Source: Cheiracanthium punctorium (lineage: Eukaryota; Arthropoda; Arachnida; Araneae; Cheiracanthiidae). From it: a DNA stretch of 64,000 nucleotides. The stretch covers positions 1,860,001 to 1,924,000 of the forward strand of contig JAWZYV010013274.1 of assembly GCA_038373885.1 (NCBI GenBank), read 5' to 3'. A model generated the notes under the pieces. It was not told the origin of the DNA. It searched no databases and saw only the letters and a program-made list of their open reading frames with translations. Position 1 is the first letter of the stretch. The number at the start of each line of letters is the position of its first letter. Below, piece after piece: positions 11,588-22,200 of this stretch. The position numbers were made by a program, and so were the translations under genes.

Positions 11588-11930
11588 GATGAATGTAACG
11601 AATTCGCTTGCTCAATTTGACGTCACTAAGCTGTTAATTTGCGTTTTGCGCATGCGTTATTGTTATTTTTCGTTTTTTCCTGTTCTTTCGTCTACTATTC
11701 CAATTTGCTTCAACTTGTACTAATGGTTTTTTTTTTCGGTCACGCAGAGGCCCGCGTTAGCATATTTTCGAATGTATGTATCGATGAATGTAATGAATTC
11801 GCTTGCTCAATTTGACGTCATTAAGCTGTTAATTTGCGTTTTGCGCATGCGTTATTGTTATTTTTCGTTTTTTCCTGTTTCGTCTACTATTCTAATTTGC
11901 TTCAACATGTACTAATGTTTTTTTTTGGGT
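11588..11930. repeat. two-unit 195-bp duplication upstream of satellite
   Basis: GCTTGCTCAATTTGACGTCA begins at 11606 and again at 11801. Both units contain TTTGCGTTTTGCGCATGCG and CGTCTACTATTC. Each unit is followed by the GCAGAGG(G)CCCGCGTTAGC sequence that makes up the satellite, so the duplication includes one early satellite unit at about 11735-11772. Confidence 0.8.
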
Positions 11931-12520
11931 CTCGCAGAGGGGCCCGCGTTAGCATATTTTCGAGGGGGCCCTTTTGAGGCGGTGGCCGGACCCACTGATG
12001 TTTTTTTGGGTCTCGCAGAGGGGCCCGCGTTAGCATATTTTCGTGGGGGCCCTTTTGAGGCGGTGTCCGGACCCACTGATGTTTTTTTTGGGTCTCGCAG
12101 AGGGGCCGCGTTAGCATATTTTCGAGGGGGCCCTTTTGAGGCGGTGGCCGGACCCACTGATGTTTTTTTGGATCTCGCAGAGGGGCCCGCTTTAGCATAT
12201 TTTCGAGGGGGCCCCCTCGAGGCGATGGCCGGACCCACTGATGTTTTTTTGGGTCTCGCAGAGGGGCCCGCGTTAGCATATTTTCGAGGGGGCCCTTTTG
12301 AGGCGGTGGCCGGACCCACTGATGTTCTTTTTGGATCTCGCAGAGGGGCCCACGTTAGCATATTTTCGAGGGGACTCCCATGAGGCGGTGGCCGGACCCA
12401 CTGATGTTTCTTTTGGATCTCGCAGACGGGACCGCGTTAGCATATTTTCGAGGGGACTCCCATGAGGCGGTGGCCGGACCCACTGATGTTTTTTTTGGAT
12501 CTCGCAGAGTGGCTCGCGCG
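11931..12520. repeat. GC-rich satellite, ~81-bp unit, eight starts
   Basis: CTCGCAGA-type unit starts lie at 11931, 12012, 12094, 12174, 12255, 12337, 12419 and 12501, a period of 80-82 bp. Each unit contains GGGGCCCGCGTTAGCATATT, then CGAGGGGGCCC, then GGCCGGACCCACTGATG and a T run. Because 81 is a multiple of three, long repetitive open frames appear on both strands; these are not genes. Later units have changed GGGGGCCC to GGGGACTCCC. Confidence 0.93.
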
Positions 12521-12972
12521 CGCTCCGAGAAAAATGTTTTTACACTACATAAATGGGGCTTTTACCAATATTTAGCAGGCTTATGAATATTCACTATTTG
12601 CGCCCCCCTCCGAAAGAGTTTCTGGTTCCGCCCTTGGAGAACATATGTAAAGCTGACGTCATAAACTTGAAAATCGTCTGGATTTTTTATCACATGTTGG
12701 TCTGGAAAATCGTTTTTTTTTTTTTTTTTAATCAGAATCTGAGTGGCAATTCTGATAATTAAACGCGGTGCATTTGAAGTATAGAATTTTCATTTAGTGT
12801 TAATTGCATGAAGATTGAAGTTTGGTGTTCTTTGATTCTGAGTCGAATAAGTTTGTGTTGGATTTTCCTTGTGTTTTTGATTCCGTTTTACGGACCCTTT
12901 ATCGTAAGTTAATGAGCGTCCAGGGAATTTCTTCGTTAGTATGGACGTGTGGAATATAGAATGGGGGGGAAG
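12521..12972. other. unassigned sequence
   Basis: CTCCGAAAGAGTTTCTGGTTCCGCCCTTG near 12608 looks like a MITE end, with no partner found. Otherwise I see nothing. Confidence 0.35.
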
Positions 12973-13477
12973 CAGGGTGCGAATTGACGGGGGCGGGGGA
13001 TGCCGGGGATCGTCCCCGGCTGAAGAATGTAATATCCCTGGCTAGAGAAATATTAATGGATCCCTGCCAGGGATACTATTTATCCCCTGCTGAAGAAATG
13101 TTAAACTGGTGAGTGAAGATTTGGGATTGAAGTCAAGAACTCAAAATGTCGGTTGTATGTTATCGTTTGTTACTATACTCTAAGGCGACAGCCTTAAAAT
13201 TTCGTCTCTTTTCTAAGCTAGAACCCCTCAAGGGTGGCTTCCAATACAGGTAAATTGTATGTAGCTTGTGTATCTGTGATTCCATAGAACAAACAATCTA
13301 TGACTTTAGTTTGAATATAAGTCAGTTCCCACACGTGTCGGCGACTGCATTTGTCAAGTAATATCATGTGAGTAAAGCATTTGCACCTTCCCTCCTTTTC
13401 CTTTTCAAGTGTCCCCCCCTGGAGAATGTTTTCTTTCAAATGTCCCCCCCAGGAGAAAATGATCAGTTCGCACCCTG
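12973..13477. mobile_element. hAT-like non-autonomous element, 505 bp
   Basis: The ends are inverted: CAGGGTGCGAATTGA at the left and TCAGTTCGCACCCTG at the right. The flanking 8-mers are GGGGGAAG and GGGAAAAG (6 of 8 matching). The inside has no coding frame I recognise. CAG..CTG ends plus an 8-bp flank similarity suggest hAT; the imperfect duplication lowers certainty. Confidence 0.65.
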
Positions 13478-13618
13478 GGGAAAAGTGAGGTAAGTGCTTC
13501 TTTAATTGTACTTTTTCTAATGTTTTGTTATGGATTTGACTGTTTTATATAGTGTCATTTACTTAGAATTTGTGTTTCTTTGTAAAATTTTAGTGGTATA
13601 TACTAGTGTTTATTCGTC

Positions 13619-13768
13619 ACAAGACGGAGATAGCCGTCGAGCTTGGCGGTCGCCAGGGAGGCTTGGCGCCATGGCTGGAGCTTGGCGCCAAGGTCTGTAG
13701 CGCTCGCACTTGGTGATCGCCAAGCTCCAGCGGCTATCGCCGTGTTTACATGAGGGGCACCGTCTTGT
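13619..13768. repeat. GC-rich foldback element
   Basis: The outer arms are ACAAGACGG and CCGTCTTGT. Inner arms include GATAGCCG with CGGCTATC and AGCTTGGCGGTCGCCA with TGGTGATCGCCAAGCT. GCTTGGCG occurs three times. It would fold into a long GC-rich stem in otherwise AT-rich DNA. It could be a MITE or a structured RNA; I see no clear target duplication. Confidence 0.6.
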
Positions 13769-14016
13769 ATGATTTTACCGTAAATAGTTGTCGAATTTAG
13801 AGAGTTGCCATTTCAGAAGTATAACTTATGAGCTAAAATATTCTGAATATGATTGATTTTTTCCATAGAGAAAATAAAAAAGTGTCATGACTTAGAAATT
13901 AAAGATTACTTGGCAGTGAAAAGAAATAAAAATGTTTCCTTATTGATATTGCAATGCTGGGCAAACATGGTTTAATCATCAACAATGTATTCTAACAATG
14001 TACTGTAACAGGTGCA

Positions 14017-14073
14017 CAACAATGTATTGTAATAATCGAAAGCAGAGCTTTCGGTTATTACAATACATTGTTG
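14017..14073. repeat. near-perfect 57-bp palindrome
   Basis: Two 27-base arms (left beginning CAACAATGTATTG, right ending CAATACATTGTTG) are separated by only three bases (AGA), with one mismatch in the arms. Shorter direct copies of CAACAATGTA-like sequence lie just upstream at about 13980-14005. Confidence 0.9.
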
Positions 14074-14109
14074 GGAAAAGCATTAAATTTGTAAGAGACA
14101 GCGTCATTC

Positions 14110-14272
14110 CAGTGACGGATTAATACAATTTTGTGGGTGGGGGCGGCTAGTTGAAATTTATGTCCATCTTATGGAAATAAAAAAGGATGTGTCTTACATT
14201 TTTCATATAATGTTTTTTTTTTTTTCTGGGGGGCGGTGGCGTTGTTCACCTCCCTCCTTAAATCCGTCAGTG
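14110..14272. mobile_element. hAT-type MITE (CAGTGRCGGATTAA family), 163 bp
   Basis: Left end CAGTGACGGATTAAT and right end TTAAATCCGTCAGTG are inverted. The flanking 8-mers are CGTCATTC and CGTCATTG (7 of 8). A related copy is at 28796-28933. Confidence 0.83.
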
Positions 14273-14631
14273 CGTCATTGCTCTGACGTTACACAGCCTT
14301 ACTATGGCCATACTTAATCTGATATTAATCTGATGTATGCCATTTGATCTCTTTCGTCCAATCAAAACCTTCTCATCCTGTATGGGAGATCAAATCCATC
14401 GGCAACTGATCGGCGCGACATCTATTTAAATAGGCAATATTAGGCACGCTTTCCGAGCTGCAGCCTTTTGACAGATTTTAATCCAGTAACCGTTAGAACT
14501 TAGAACATACACATGCTCTGCCGGATTTAGAAGTGTGGTCGTGCTGAGACAGTTGGATGTTTGGTTGTTTGGCTATTGGATTGGGTTGTTGGTTGGTTGC
14601 CAATTATCTACACGAGGGATCTAGACCAAGA
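14273..14631. other. unassigned, slightly CpG-rich
   Basis: CTATTTAAATAG near 14421 within a CpG-containing patch (GATCGGCGCGACAT) resembles a TATA region. There is no open frame or element around it. A TTGG-rich stretch follows at 14550-14600. Confidence 0.3.
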
Positions 14632-14830
14632 GGTGGAGTTCTCTCCGTGGCGGTCTTTCTAAGGGGTCCTAACCCGTATTTACCCTAAGGTTTGGAGGAA
14701 ACCACGGAAAACTCCGAACGATTTTGTCGCGGACGCGACCTGGTTTTGAATGAGGCACCTTCCGTTTCCCAGTTCAAAGCGCTATGTACTAGGCCACTGG
14801 TGGATCGTGGCAACAAAGAAGTGGAGGCAA
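14632..14830 (-). repeat. second SINE-like family (SINE-B), minus orientation
   Basis: On the minus strand it starts CCACGATCCACCAGTGGCCT, with a tRNA-like A box (GTGGCCTAGTA) and a B-box-like CATTCAAAACC about 45 bases on. The body (CGCGACAAAATCGTTCGGAG, CGCCACGGAG) matches the plus-strand copy at 18806-18935. It is probably a tRNA-derived retroposon. Confidence 0.6.
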
Positions 14831-15474
14831 ATTAAAATTACAACAATTTAATGGTCCCTTAACTCATAGAAATAACATATTTTATTTAATATAAATTAAA
14901 CTACCGAACGTAAAAATTTGAAATTTTGCACAGCCATGTAATATTACTTTCTGCATCTATATCCATCGAAATTTGGCTATGTTTCTATTCATAATTTTTT
15001 TGAATATTAATTTAATAATTCATAATTCATATTAATATTTTATTTAAAATCATAATAACATTAAATTATATTTGGGTCATTTAGTTCTAATAGTACGAAT
15101 AAAAATCAGCTTCTTACTATCAATATTATATGAGATATGAATTGAAGTATGAAAAAATATTTTAACATATGGAGAGGGGGATTTTGGGTGCTCATAACTC
15201 ACCCATTTTCAGTTCAAATTCATTGAAAATGGGTATCCGGGGTTAAAATGAGCTAAATTTTTAAAAAATGAAGTGAAATCTAGGGTTTGCTATTGGGAAA
15301 AAAAAGTTGCTGTGAATTTTAATATGTAGATGGCCCGTTATGCAATTTTTATGCATAGCAAATTAAAGTGTACGTCAATCGAAAACGATTGGTATCTGTA
15401 ACTTTGCTGTAATACGATCGACGGCCTAAAAAAGTACAAGTGGGACTTTTTTCCGCAGCTGTATATATGTACAC
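14831..15474. other. unassigned AT-rich DNA
   Basis: No element ends or coding signal found. Confidence 0.45.
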
Positions 15475-15650
15475 CAAGGCCATAACCAGGAAGGTGGACC
15501 AGGGGTCCAGTGCCCTTCCCCGAAATTTAAATATTGTTAACAAAATAAGAAGGATGACGTCTTTTTGTAAAAAATTTAGCCTTTTCCATCGTTTGGTCCC
15601 CCTCCGAAATTTTTGGACCCTCCCTGAAATTTTTTCTGGGTACGGCCCTG
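15475..15650. mobile_element. hAT-type MITE, 176 bp
   Basis: Left end CAAGGCCATAACCAG and right end CTGGGTACGGCCCTG are inverted. The 8-bp target duplication ATGTACAC is perfect (15467-15474 and 15651-15658). The interior has two CCTCC(G)AAATTTT-type repeats. Confidence 0.9.
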
Positions 15651-15834
15651 ATGTACACATATTAAATTAATAGGAACAAAAACCTTCTATACAATTTCTT
15701 TGGGAATGGTTTAACTCCTGAAAACTGTGCGTCCATATGCCTCAGCTTCAGACATTTTTTTTTTTCTTCTTCTTCTGTTAAATATTATAAATTACTGAAA
15801 GCACATGTCAATTCAATAGCTATTTGAATTTCTG

Positions 15835-16330
15835 GATATTTTCAGAAAAAAACGGAAATAATTCCAAAATTGGACTTTCCCCATGTTTTTTCTTTTTTTT
15901 GTTTGGTTTGCAAATCCATAAAAATAAAAAATGCGCCCTTTGTTCAAAATCAAAATAACATTTTTTGCCATTGCTCTGAATAAAGATTGTTTGCAGAGTT
16001 CATAGTTCCGATATATTCCAATTCACCATATCTGTGATCAGAATTTTTCAGGCCAAGGTAACAGGCCATAAAGCTCAGCATTTTTTAAAGAAAGCTGGTT
16101 TTTATATTCACGATATATACTTCGGATTGAGTGCATTCTAAAAGAAATGCCAAAGAAATTTATGCTAAGGAAATAAGGTTATTTGTTATACAGAAATTCT
16201 ATTTTGTTACTTTTAGTAAATTTTGATGAAACTTTTCGGAAATCAGAACTTTTGAAGATTTATTGAAAGAATTGTAAAATAAAATTTTACATTACTGTAA
16301 AGAATTATTTTATATTATTTTGATATTAAA
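15835..16330 (+). repeat. diverged dispersed repeat, copy 1
   Basis: Shares an ordered series of blocks with 19130-19640: CCAAAATTGGACTTT, GCCATTGCTCTGAATAAAGA, ATATCTGTGATCAGAATTTT, CCAAGGTAACAGGCCATAAA and GGAAATAAGGTTATTTGTTA. No coding similarity. The nature of the repeat is unknown. Confidence 0.7.
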
Positions 16331-16576
16331 TAATAGACCCCTCCCCACATTTCCAACGTCCTGTAGTTTCTCTTTCTACAGTTTCTAAAAGTAATTTTAA
16401 AGGTAATAAATTAACATTATTTTGCTAAAAGATGTAAATACGCAAAATTTTATAGAGCATACAGCTGTAACCAAAATGTAAATGTAACCAAATACTTAGT
16501 TACATTTTGTATTAAAAATCAAATAAATTACTATCATAGAAATGACATTCCAAAATTGGCGCGGCTGTCAATATAA

Positions 16577-16705
16577 TTCAGGGGTTTTGGTCGGTTTTCT
16601 CCAGAAGTAACGTGAAAAATGCGTTACAATCCCTTAAGAAGTCCTCTGACGAAGGCATCTCCCACCGTAGGCAGATACCTCTTGTGCAGGCTAGACATAG
16701 CACAC
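16577..16705 (+). repeat. SINE fragment (3' part)
   Basis: Contains GGTTTTGGTCGGTTTTCTCC, AGAAGTAACGTGAA and CCCTTAAGAAGTCCTC, then a decayed tail at TGTGCAGGCTAG. The tRNA-like head is absent. Confidence 0.65.
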
Positions 16706-16806
16706 ATAAAATAAAATTGGTTTTGAATCCAATTGTTTAGGAAAGCATTGCAAGCATTGCAAGTACTGCTGTACATTTACGATATTCTCTTGAACATTTC
16801 CATAAT

Positions 16807-17840
16807 GCCCCACCATGGCCGAGTGTATAAGACATTGCAGATGGTAGGCGGCTGAAGTCTGAAGGTCTCGCGTTCGGGTACACCACGCGACTGCCAATCT
16901 AACGGTCTGGAGTTTCGGCCGGTTTTCTCCAGATGTAACGTGAATAGTCGTTGGAACCCCTTTTAAAGTTTGCTGACCAACCCCCCCCCCCCCTCTATGC
17001 TACGGAATGCAATCCCGCATTGTTTCTCGTCCTGCGGGATTTCGGTATTGAGATTCATTGATTGACATTTTATTTAGTTAGGACTTCATTTCAACAGAGA
17101 AAAGCAGAAAAAGTAAGATTTTAAGCACAATGAAGTTTAACTTTAATAATAATAATTAATCTTATGAGATAATTAATACAATATCTTAGAAATATGAAAA
17201 TTATAATCATGATATTCAGAATAATAGTTATGTCTTATGTTAGTTGCTAAAAATGACGATTATACAATTTATAGATATGTCAACATAATTACGTTATTTT
17301 CTTAGTTGCTGAAAAAATAACGTACAAAATCGAACAAATCCAATGAACCATTTCCTAGTATATATTTAATTTTAGTAAAATAATTAAAAGTGTGAATTGT
17401 AAAAAAAATTAAAAACTAAAGTAAAAACTTTTTATAATTAATTCGTGACTGTTCGCTAAGAGATAAACAGTATGAAATATTTCAGTTCATTTGGAGAATG
17501 GGAAGTTTACAAAATATTTATATTACAATGTTCAGATTTAGATGTTCGATTCAGACTCCCATTGGAAGATGATTTAAAAAAATAAAACTTTAAATTAAAA
17601 TTTCCAATTATTGATTCGTTTATTGTTAGATGAGAGACATAAATATGAAAAAAAAAAATTCGGTTTGTTGATTGGGAAAGCAGCGTGAAACTGTAATTAA
17701 AAAAAAATTATTTCTCAGTGTCAATCCCGCGGGATTAGGATCGTAATCCCGCGGGACTAGTCCCGCTAACATTTGTGCGGGATCGGGATTGCATTCCCTA
17801 CTCTATGCAGACAATCCCTTAGGCTTGCCGAAACACGAAA
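16807..17840 (+). repeat. tRNA-derived SINE split by a hAT element
   Basis: The head CCCCACCATGGCCGAGTGT (16807) is a class II tRNA-type A box, with a B-box-like CGCGTTCGGGTACACC about 60 bases on. The body continues to CTCTATGC at 17000 and resumes at 17809 with AGACAATCCCTTAGGCTTGC, matching the tail of the copy at 36951. The 800 bp between is a separate hAT element. Confidence 0.8.
17001..17800. mobile_element. hAT-like non-autonomous element, 800 bp
   Basis: Left end TACGGAATGCAATCCCG and right end CGGGATTGCATTCCCTA are inverted. The 8-bp duplication CTCTATGC is perfect (16993-17000 and 17801-17808). Near both ends CCCGC/GCGGGA motifs repeat. The middle is AT-rich with no transposase. 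It interrupts a SINE. Confidence 0.93.
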
Positions 17841-18620
17841 CAAACGAATTTTCGCAGCTCTTATAGATTGACTCTCGTAAGAATGCATATTTCAGCGTGT
17901 GCAGGATAAATAATTTTTTCCCCTTTCTCTAACGTATTTTTATAGATTTCAAAACTGTTCAAAAATTGCTTTTTTTTACAACTTTACAGATATTTTTCAT
18001 AATTATGTATAATAATATTTAAAAAAAAAACAATCTGTGCTGATTTAAAAATTTCAAAATCCACCGGTTCCCGTATTTTTAAACGATTTTTTGCTATTTT
18101 CAGCTCCCTTTTATATCCGAGAGTAAAAAAAAAAAAAAAAAAAAAAAAAAGGAATAATTTGCTTGACAAAATGAGCTGTTGCAATCGGCATGACGTCATA
18201 TTCATCGTGGTCATCAGGCTTTGAAAGGAAAAGTGTGATTCCATTTCCTTTAAAATAGTTTTTTTAGAGATCACATTGATTAATTTCTTTTTTCTCAAAT
18301 AAATCGTCTGCATAGACACAAGAATGGCTGTGTACACAAAACGAAATCTTTCGAATGACAAGTTTCCGCGAGATTCCAGAAGAGCATCGAATTCGATCTG
18401 CGTATATAATAAAAATTGAATATGGAATTTATTTTAAGTGAACGAAGATGAACAATTTTGAGTGTAGACATATCTTCCTCAAAGGTTTTTATCTAGAGCC
18501 TGTTGTAATTGCCTCCACAATGGGCTTTGACTACTAGTACTGAATAATTTTATAAATAAAATTATTATTTTCTGAGTTGAGAATCTCCACAAATTTAGTT
18601 GTTCACACGTAGTGCTTTGT
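17841..18620. other. unassigned sequence with A tract
   Basis: A long A tract lies near 18125-18150. No element ends or coding signal seen. Confidence 0.45.
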
Positions 18621-18805
18621 GTCATGGCAAACCTACGCCAGGGACATCTGCCTATTGGGGAGGTGTGCCTCGGTTGGGGAATTTTCAAGGATCCCTAACT
18701 CGTATTCACGTTTCATCAGGAGAAAACCGACCATAACTGCAACCCGCCGCGCGGTAGGTCCGAACGCTTCAGCCGTCTACCCTGTTCAAAGTCATCCCTC
18801 TCACG
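18621..18805 (-). repeat. tRNA-derived SINE, minus orientation
   Basis: The tail complement GTCATGGCAA starts at 18621. The body shares ATCAGGAGAAAACCGACC and CCGCGCGGTAGG with the copies at 4840 and 5715. The head is lost where SINE-B sequence begins. Confidence 0.65.
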
Positions 18806-18935
18806 TGGCTTCGCGTAAACACGGAGGTCGCGTTCGCCGACGTAACAGTTCGAAGTTTTCCGTGGTTTTCACCGAAACTTCGCGTAAATACGGGTTAGAA
18901 ACCCTTAGAAAGTCCGCCACGGAGGGCAATCCGCA
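18806..18935 (+). repeat. SINE-B fragment, plus orientation
   Basis: AGGTCGCGTTCGCCGACG, GAAGTTTTCCGTGGTTTTC and AAATACGGGTTAGAAACC match, in inverse orientation, the element at 14632-14830. It lies head to head with a minus-strand SINE, possibly a composite insertion. Confidence 0.65.
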
Positions 18936-19129
18936 AAACGATACGAACTATTTTCGTAAACAGTTGCGATTTCGGAAATGTTTTTAACATCTGAAACTAG
19001 CTGAGTGTTTTTGTTTTCCAAAAAAAAAATTAAAAAAAATCCCCCATTTGTGCTTTATATTGCATTTTTCGGAAAACACACCTCAAATCAATAACGCGCA
19101 GTTTCAAAATTGAATTTTTCACCATTTTC

Positions 19130-19640
19130 AAAAATGAAGAGAGAAGAATTTTCAAAATTGGATTTTTCCCAGGTTTCACCTCTCCATTCAGTTAGCGTGA
19201 ACAAAATAAAGAAACGGGGGAAAAATAGAAATGCTCTTTTTTTGGGGACGAAGTGAAAAAAATAGCATCTTTCGCCATTTCTCTAAATAAAGATCGTTTG
19301 CATCAGTTCCGATTTTATAGCTTTTTTTTTTCTTTCTTCTCATCCCCGACTTCACTGTATCTGTGATCGGAATTTTTTAGACCAAGGTAACAAGCCATAA
19401 AACTCTGCATTTCTGAAAAGACCAGATTTTTATATTCAAGCTGTACTTCGGTCTGAGTACATTGTGAGAGGAAAGACAAGACAATTTATGTCGAGGAAAT
19501 AAGGTTATTTGTTATTTAATATAAGATTTCTATTTCTGTTACCTTCAATAAATTTTGACATTTCTGACTTCAGCGATATGGAGAAATATCTTTGGAAACC
19601 AGAATACTTTAGACTTAAAAGAATAAAGAAGTTATAAAAG
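19130..19640 (+). repeat. diverged dispersed repeat, copy 2
   Basis: Direct copy of the repeat at 15835-16330, with the same order of blocks (TTCAAAATTGGATTTT, CATTTCTCTAAATAAAGATC, ATCTGTGATCGGAATTTTTT, GGAAATAAGGTTATTTGTTA). The two differ at many sites and by indels. Confidence 0.7.
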
Positions 19641-19779
19641 TTTACATTCTGAGAAATACAAAAAAAAAATTAAGATTACTTTGTTATTTGAAAATGTATA
19701 ACAATTTTTACTTATTACTTCTATTACATTTTTTACATAACTTTTACAGTTTATAAAAGTATATGAAAAAGTTACGATT

Positions 19780-21333
19780 TTTTTAGATGGAGGAAATATA
19801 AATTTCTATACTTTGAAAAAGGCTTTTGAAGATATATACTGCGCTTTAGTATTTAACAATAAAACTTTTTACTTATTTTTCATAAACGTTAAAAATGAAT
19901 TTTCTGTTATAGAAGTTAGGAATTTTTCTTTAATTGCTAGTTATGTCTTTGGCTTAAAAATAAACATTTCTTTAAAAATTATAGTTATTTCAATATGTTC
20001 CATGGAACTTTAAATCAGAAAGAATTAAACAAAGAATTAAAATTGTGAACGTAATTCAATAACAAATATATTTATGTTTTCTTAATTTAAATTTCAACCT
20101 GCTTTTGACATGAAATGTTAGTAATTCCATTTGTTTTATTATTTATTAGTCTTTACGGTTTACAAACAGATATAAAAAATTATAATTATTGCAATATGTG
20201 CTATGGGACTTTATAGTCAGAAATAATTGAATAACAAATTATAATTCTGTACGTAAGTCAATAGCAAATATGCTTCTGTTTTCTTTATTTAAATTTAGAC
20301 ATAAATTTTACATGACGGGTATTAATTCAATTTGTTTGATTATTTACCTTTTTTCGGTTTACAAAAAGACATTTCTTTAAAAAGCGTAATTATTATTTCA
20401 ATAGAATTTGGTGGGGGAAAATGGGGGTTTACTGAAAAAATAAAATTTTTTCACCATAAAAATTTAGTTTGAATATTTTTTTCTATGGAAATATATTTAA
20501 ACAATATAGCAAGTGCTTCTAATGATGTTTCAGGATATTTCAATAATATTAATGTGTACAAACCTTCTTGTTTTTGCTCTAAACATACTGCCTATTAGCA
20601 AGTGATATTGAAAAACTTTCTTCTAGAATACTTATAATTAGATAAAGCATTTATATTTTTATACATATTAGTAGAGAGATTTCAAAAGAACTGGATTATA
20701 TATAAAAATTTAAGAATGAAACCACAATTTCTATTTATACAATTCTTTTCTTCTCGGGTGGGGTAAAATGGGGATATGGTTAGACTTAGCAAAGTTCTAT
20801 AGTATACTGAAATTTTTATTTCTCCTTTAATTAAATATTCCTAAACAACACTTATAATGGTTGAAATTGACATTTTAATTAACTGTTTATTATAGAAATT
20901 AATTTTGTGGAACCACTACCGTCGCCAAGAATTTTTTCGGAGGAGGCTGCGAAATCGAAAAAGTAGAATGCAATATATATTATAAAAATCGATATGACAT
21001 ATCTTTCTGTGTGTGTGTGTGGGGGGGGGGGGGTAAAGGGGGAATGGAACCCTTTACTTTGCCTAAAAGTGTTCGTATATAAAAAAACAAGAGAATAAAT
21101 AAATTCATAAAGTGAATTTGAAATACTTGCAGTTGGAGAAACATACATTAGAGAAAATATTAAATTAGGCTTAGGTCCGTAATTGAGCCTCAAAATTTTC
21201 AAGGATACTATAGGATACTACCTTCAGGAACTGCCTACCTATTTGGTTTAAAGCCTGTTTTAGTTCCTGAAGTGTCCTACTGTCCTGCTGAACCCTAGCT
21301 CTAGGCTCAGGTCCAGCAAGCAGCGGTTTCCCT

Positions 21334-21368
<35 letters not shown>

Positions 21369-22200
21369 GCACAATTTTTGGATTACAATTGGTAAAATAC
21401 ATCAGTGTTATACAATATAAAGGCAGTTAGTTTACAATGGTTTACAATTGCTCACAATATTGTTCTTAGTAAAATAAAAATTTTCAAGGGGGGAACTTTC
21501 AAATTTATCTACAAATACGTAATCTTTTTCATATATTATGTTTACTTATTTCGAGGGTGGCTACAGCTCCATCAGCCATCCCGTGCCTACACCCCTGTAT
21601 GGAACCAAGTAGTATTTGCCATATACTGAGTGGACCTAAATTTGATAATCGTGGACATTATTATTATTATTATTTTTGCTAAATATTTTGGGAAGTAATC
21701 CTTTTCAGTGCATCTTTCTCTGGAAGTATATTAAGAATACGTTCAAGTGTGTGTGTGTGTGTGTGTGGATGGGTGCCTTATCTTTCATCCATAGCATTAA
21801 AATGATTTTTATTTAAAATATACAGGTACTCTTGTACTACCCCCCTTTTTCCCCCAAGGTGAGGGAAAATTGGGGTATCAATATTTGCCTAACTAAAAGT
21901 GACACTGTAGAAAAGTATTTTGATAAAATTAAAAAATAATGCTGTATTTCCAATGAGTCTGCTGTACGTCTATAATTTAATTAACATAAATTGAACAGCT
22001 TGATTTTAGGACCATTTAAAAAAAATACATGATTTTCCCACCATTTTCCCCCGCTTGGCCCTATGTGTCATGTGACTTTAAATCAGAAATAATCAAATAA
22101 CGAGTTATAAGTACTGTTGTACTTAATTTAATGACAAATATTTCTGTTTCTTAATTTAAATTTCAAATTTGACAAGACAGGTTTTAATTTCATTTTTTAA
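19780..22200. repeat. ~201-bp tandem repeat split by a large insertion
   Basis: Units share AATTATAGTTATTTCAATATG-like sequence near 19977, 20179 and 20383, followed by GACTTTA(A/T)A(T/G)TCAGAAA. The third unit is cut after TTTCAATA at 20403 and resumes at TATGTGTCATGTGACTTTAA (22062). Confidence 0.7.
20404..22061. mobile_element. 1.66-kb insertion with G-rich inverted ends
   Basis: It interrupts the third unit of the ~201-bp repeat. Left end: GGTGGGGGAAAATGGGGG; right end: CCACCATTTTCCCCCGC, an imperfect inverted pair. Similar motifs (GGTGGGGTAAAATGGGG near 20758, GTGAGGGAAAATTGGGG near 21860) recur inside. A T26-type tract lies at about 21339-21365 and a GT run at 21748-21767. No transposase is seen. 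The family is unknown to me. Confidence 0.6.

Noticed and set aside
11902..12383. Long open frames on both strands (up to about 150 codons) in the GC-rich block
   Set aside because: They are a by-product of an ~81-bp satellite whose period is a multiple of three; the translation is a simple repeat and both strands are equally open.
11931..12520. Possible CRISPR array from regular spacing
   Set aside because: Units are contiguous with no unique spacers, and the surrounding sequence is that of a eukaryote.
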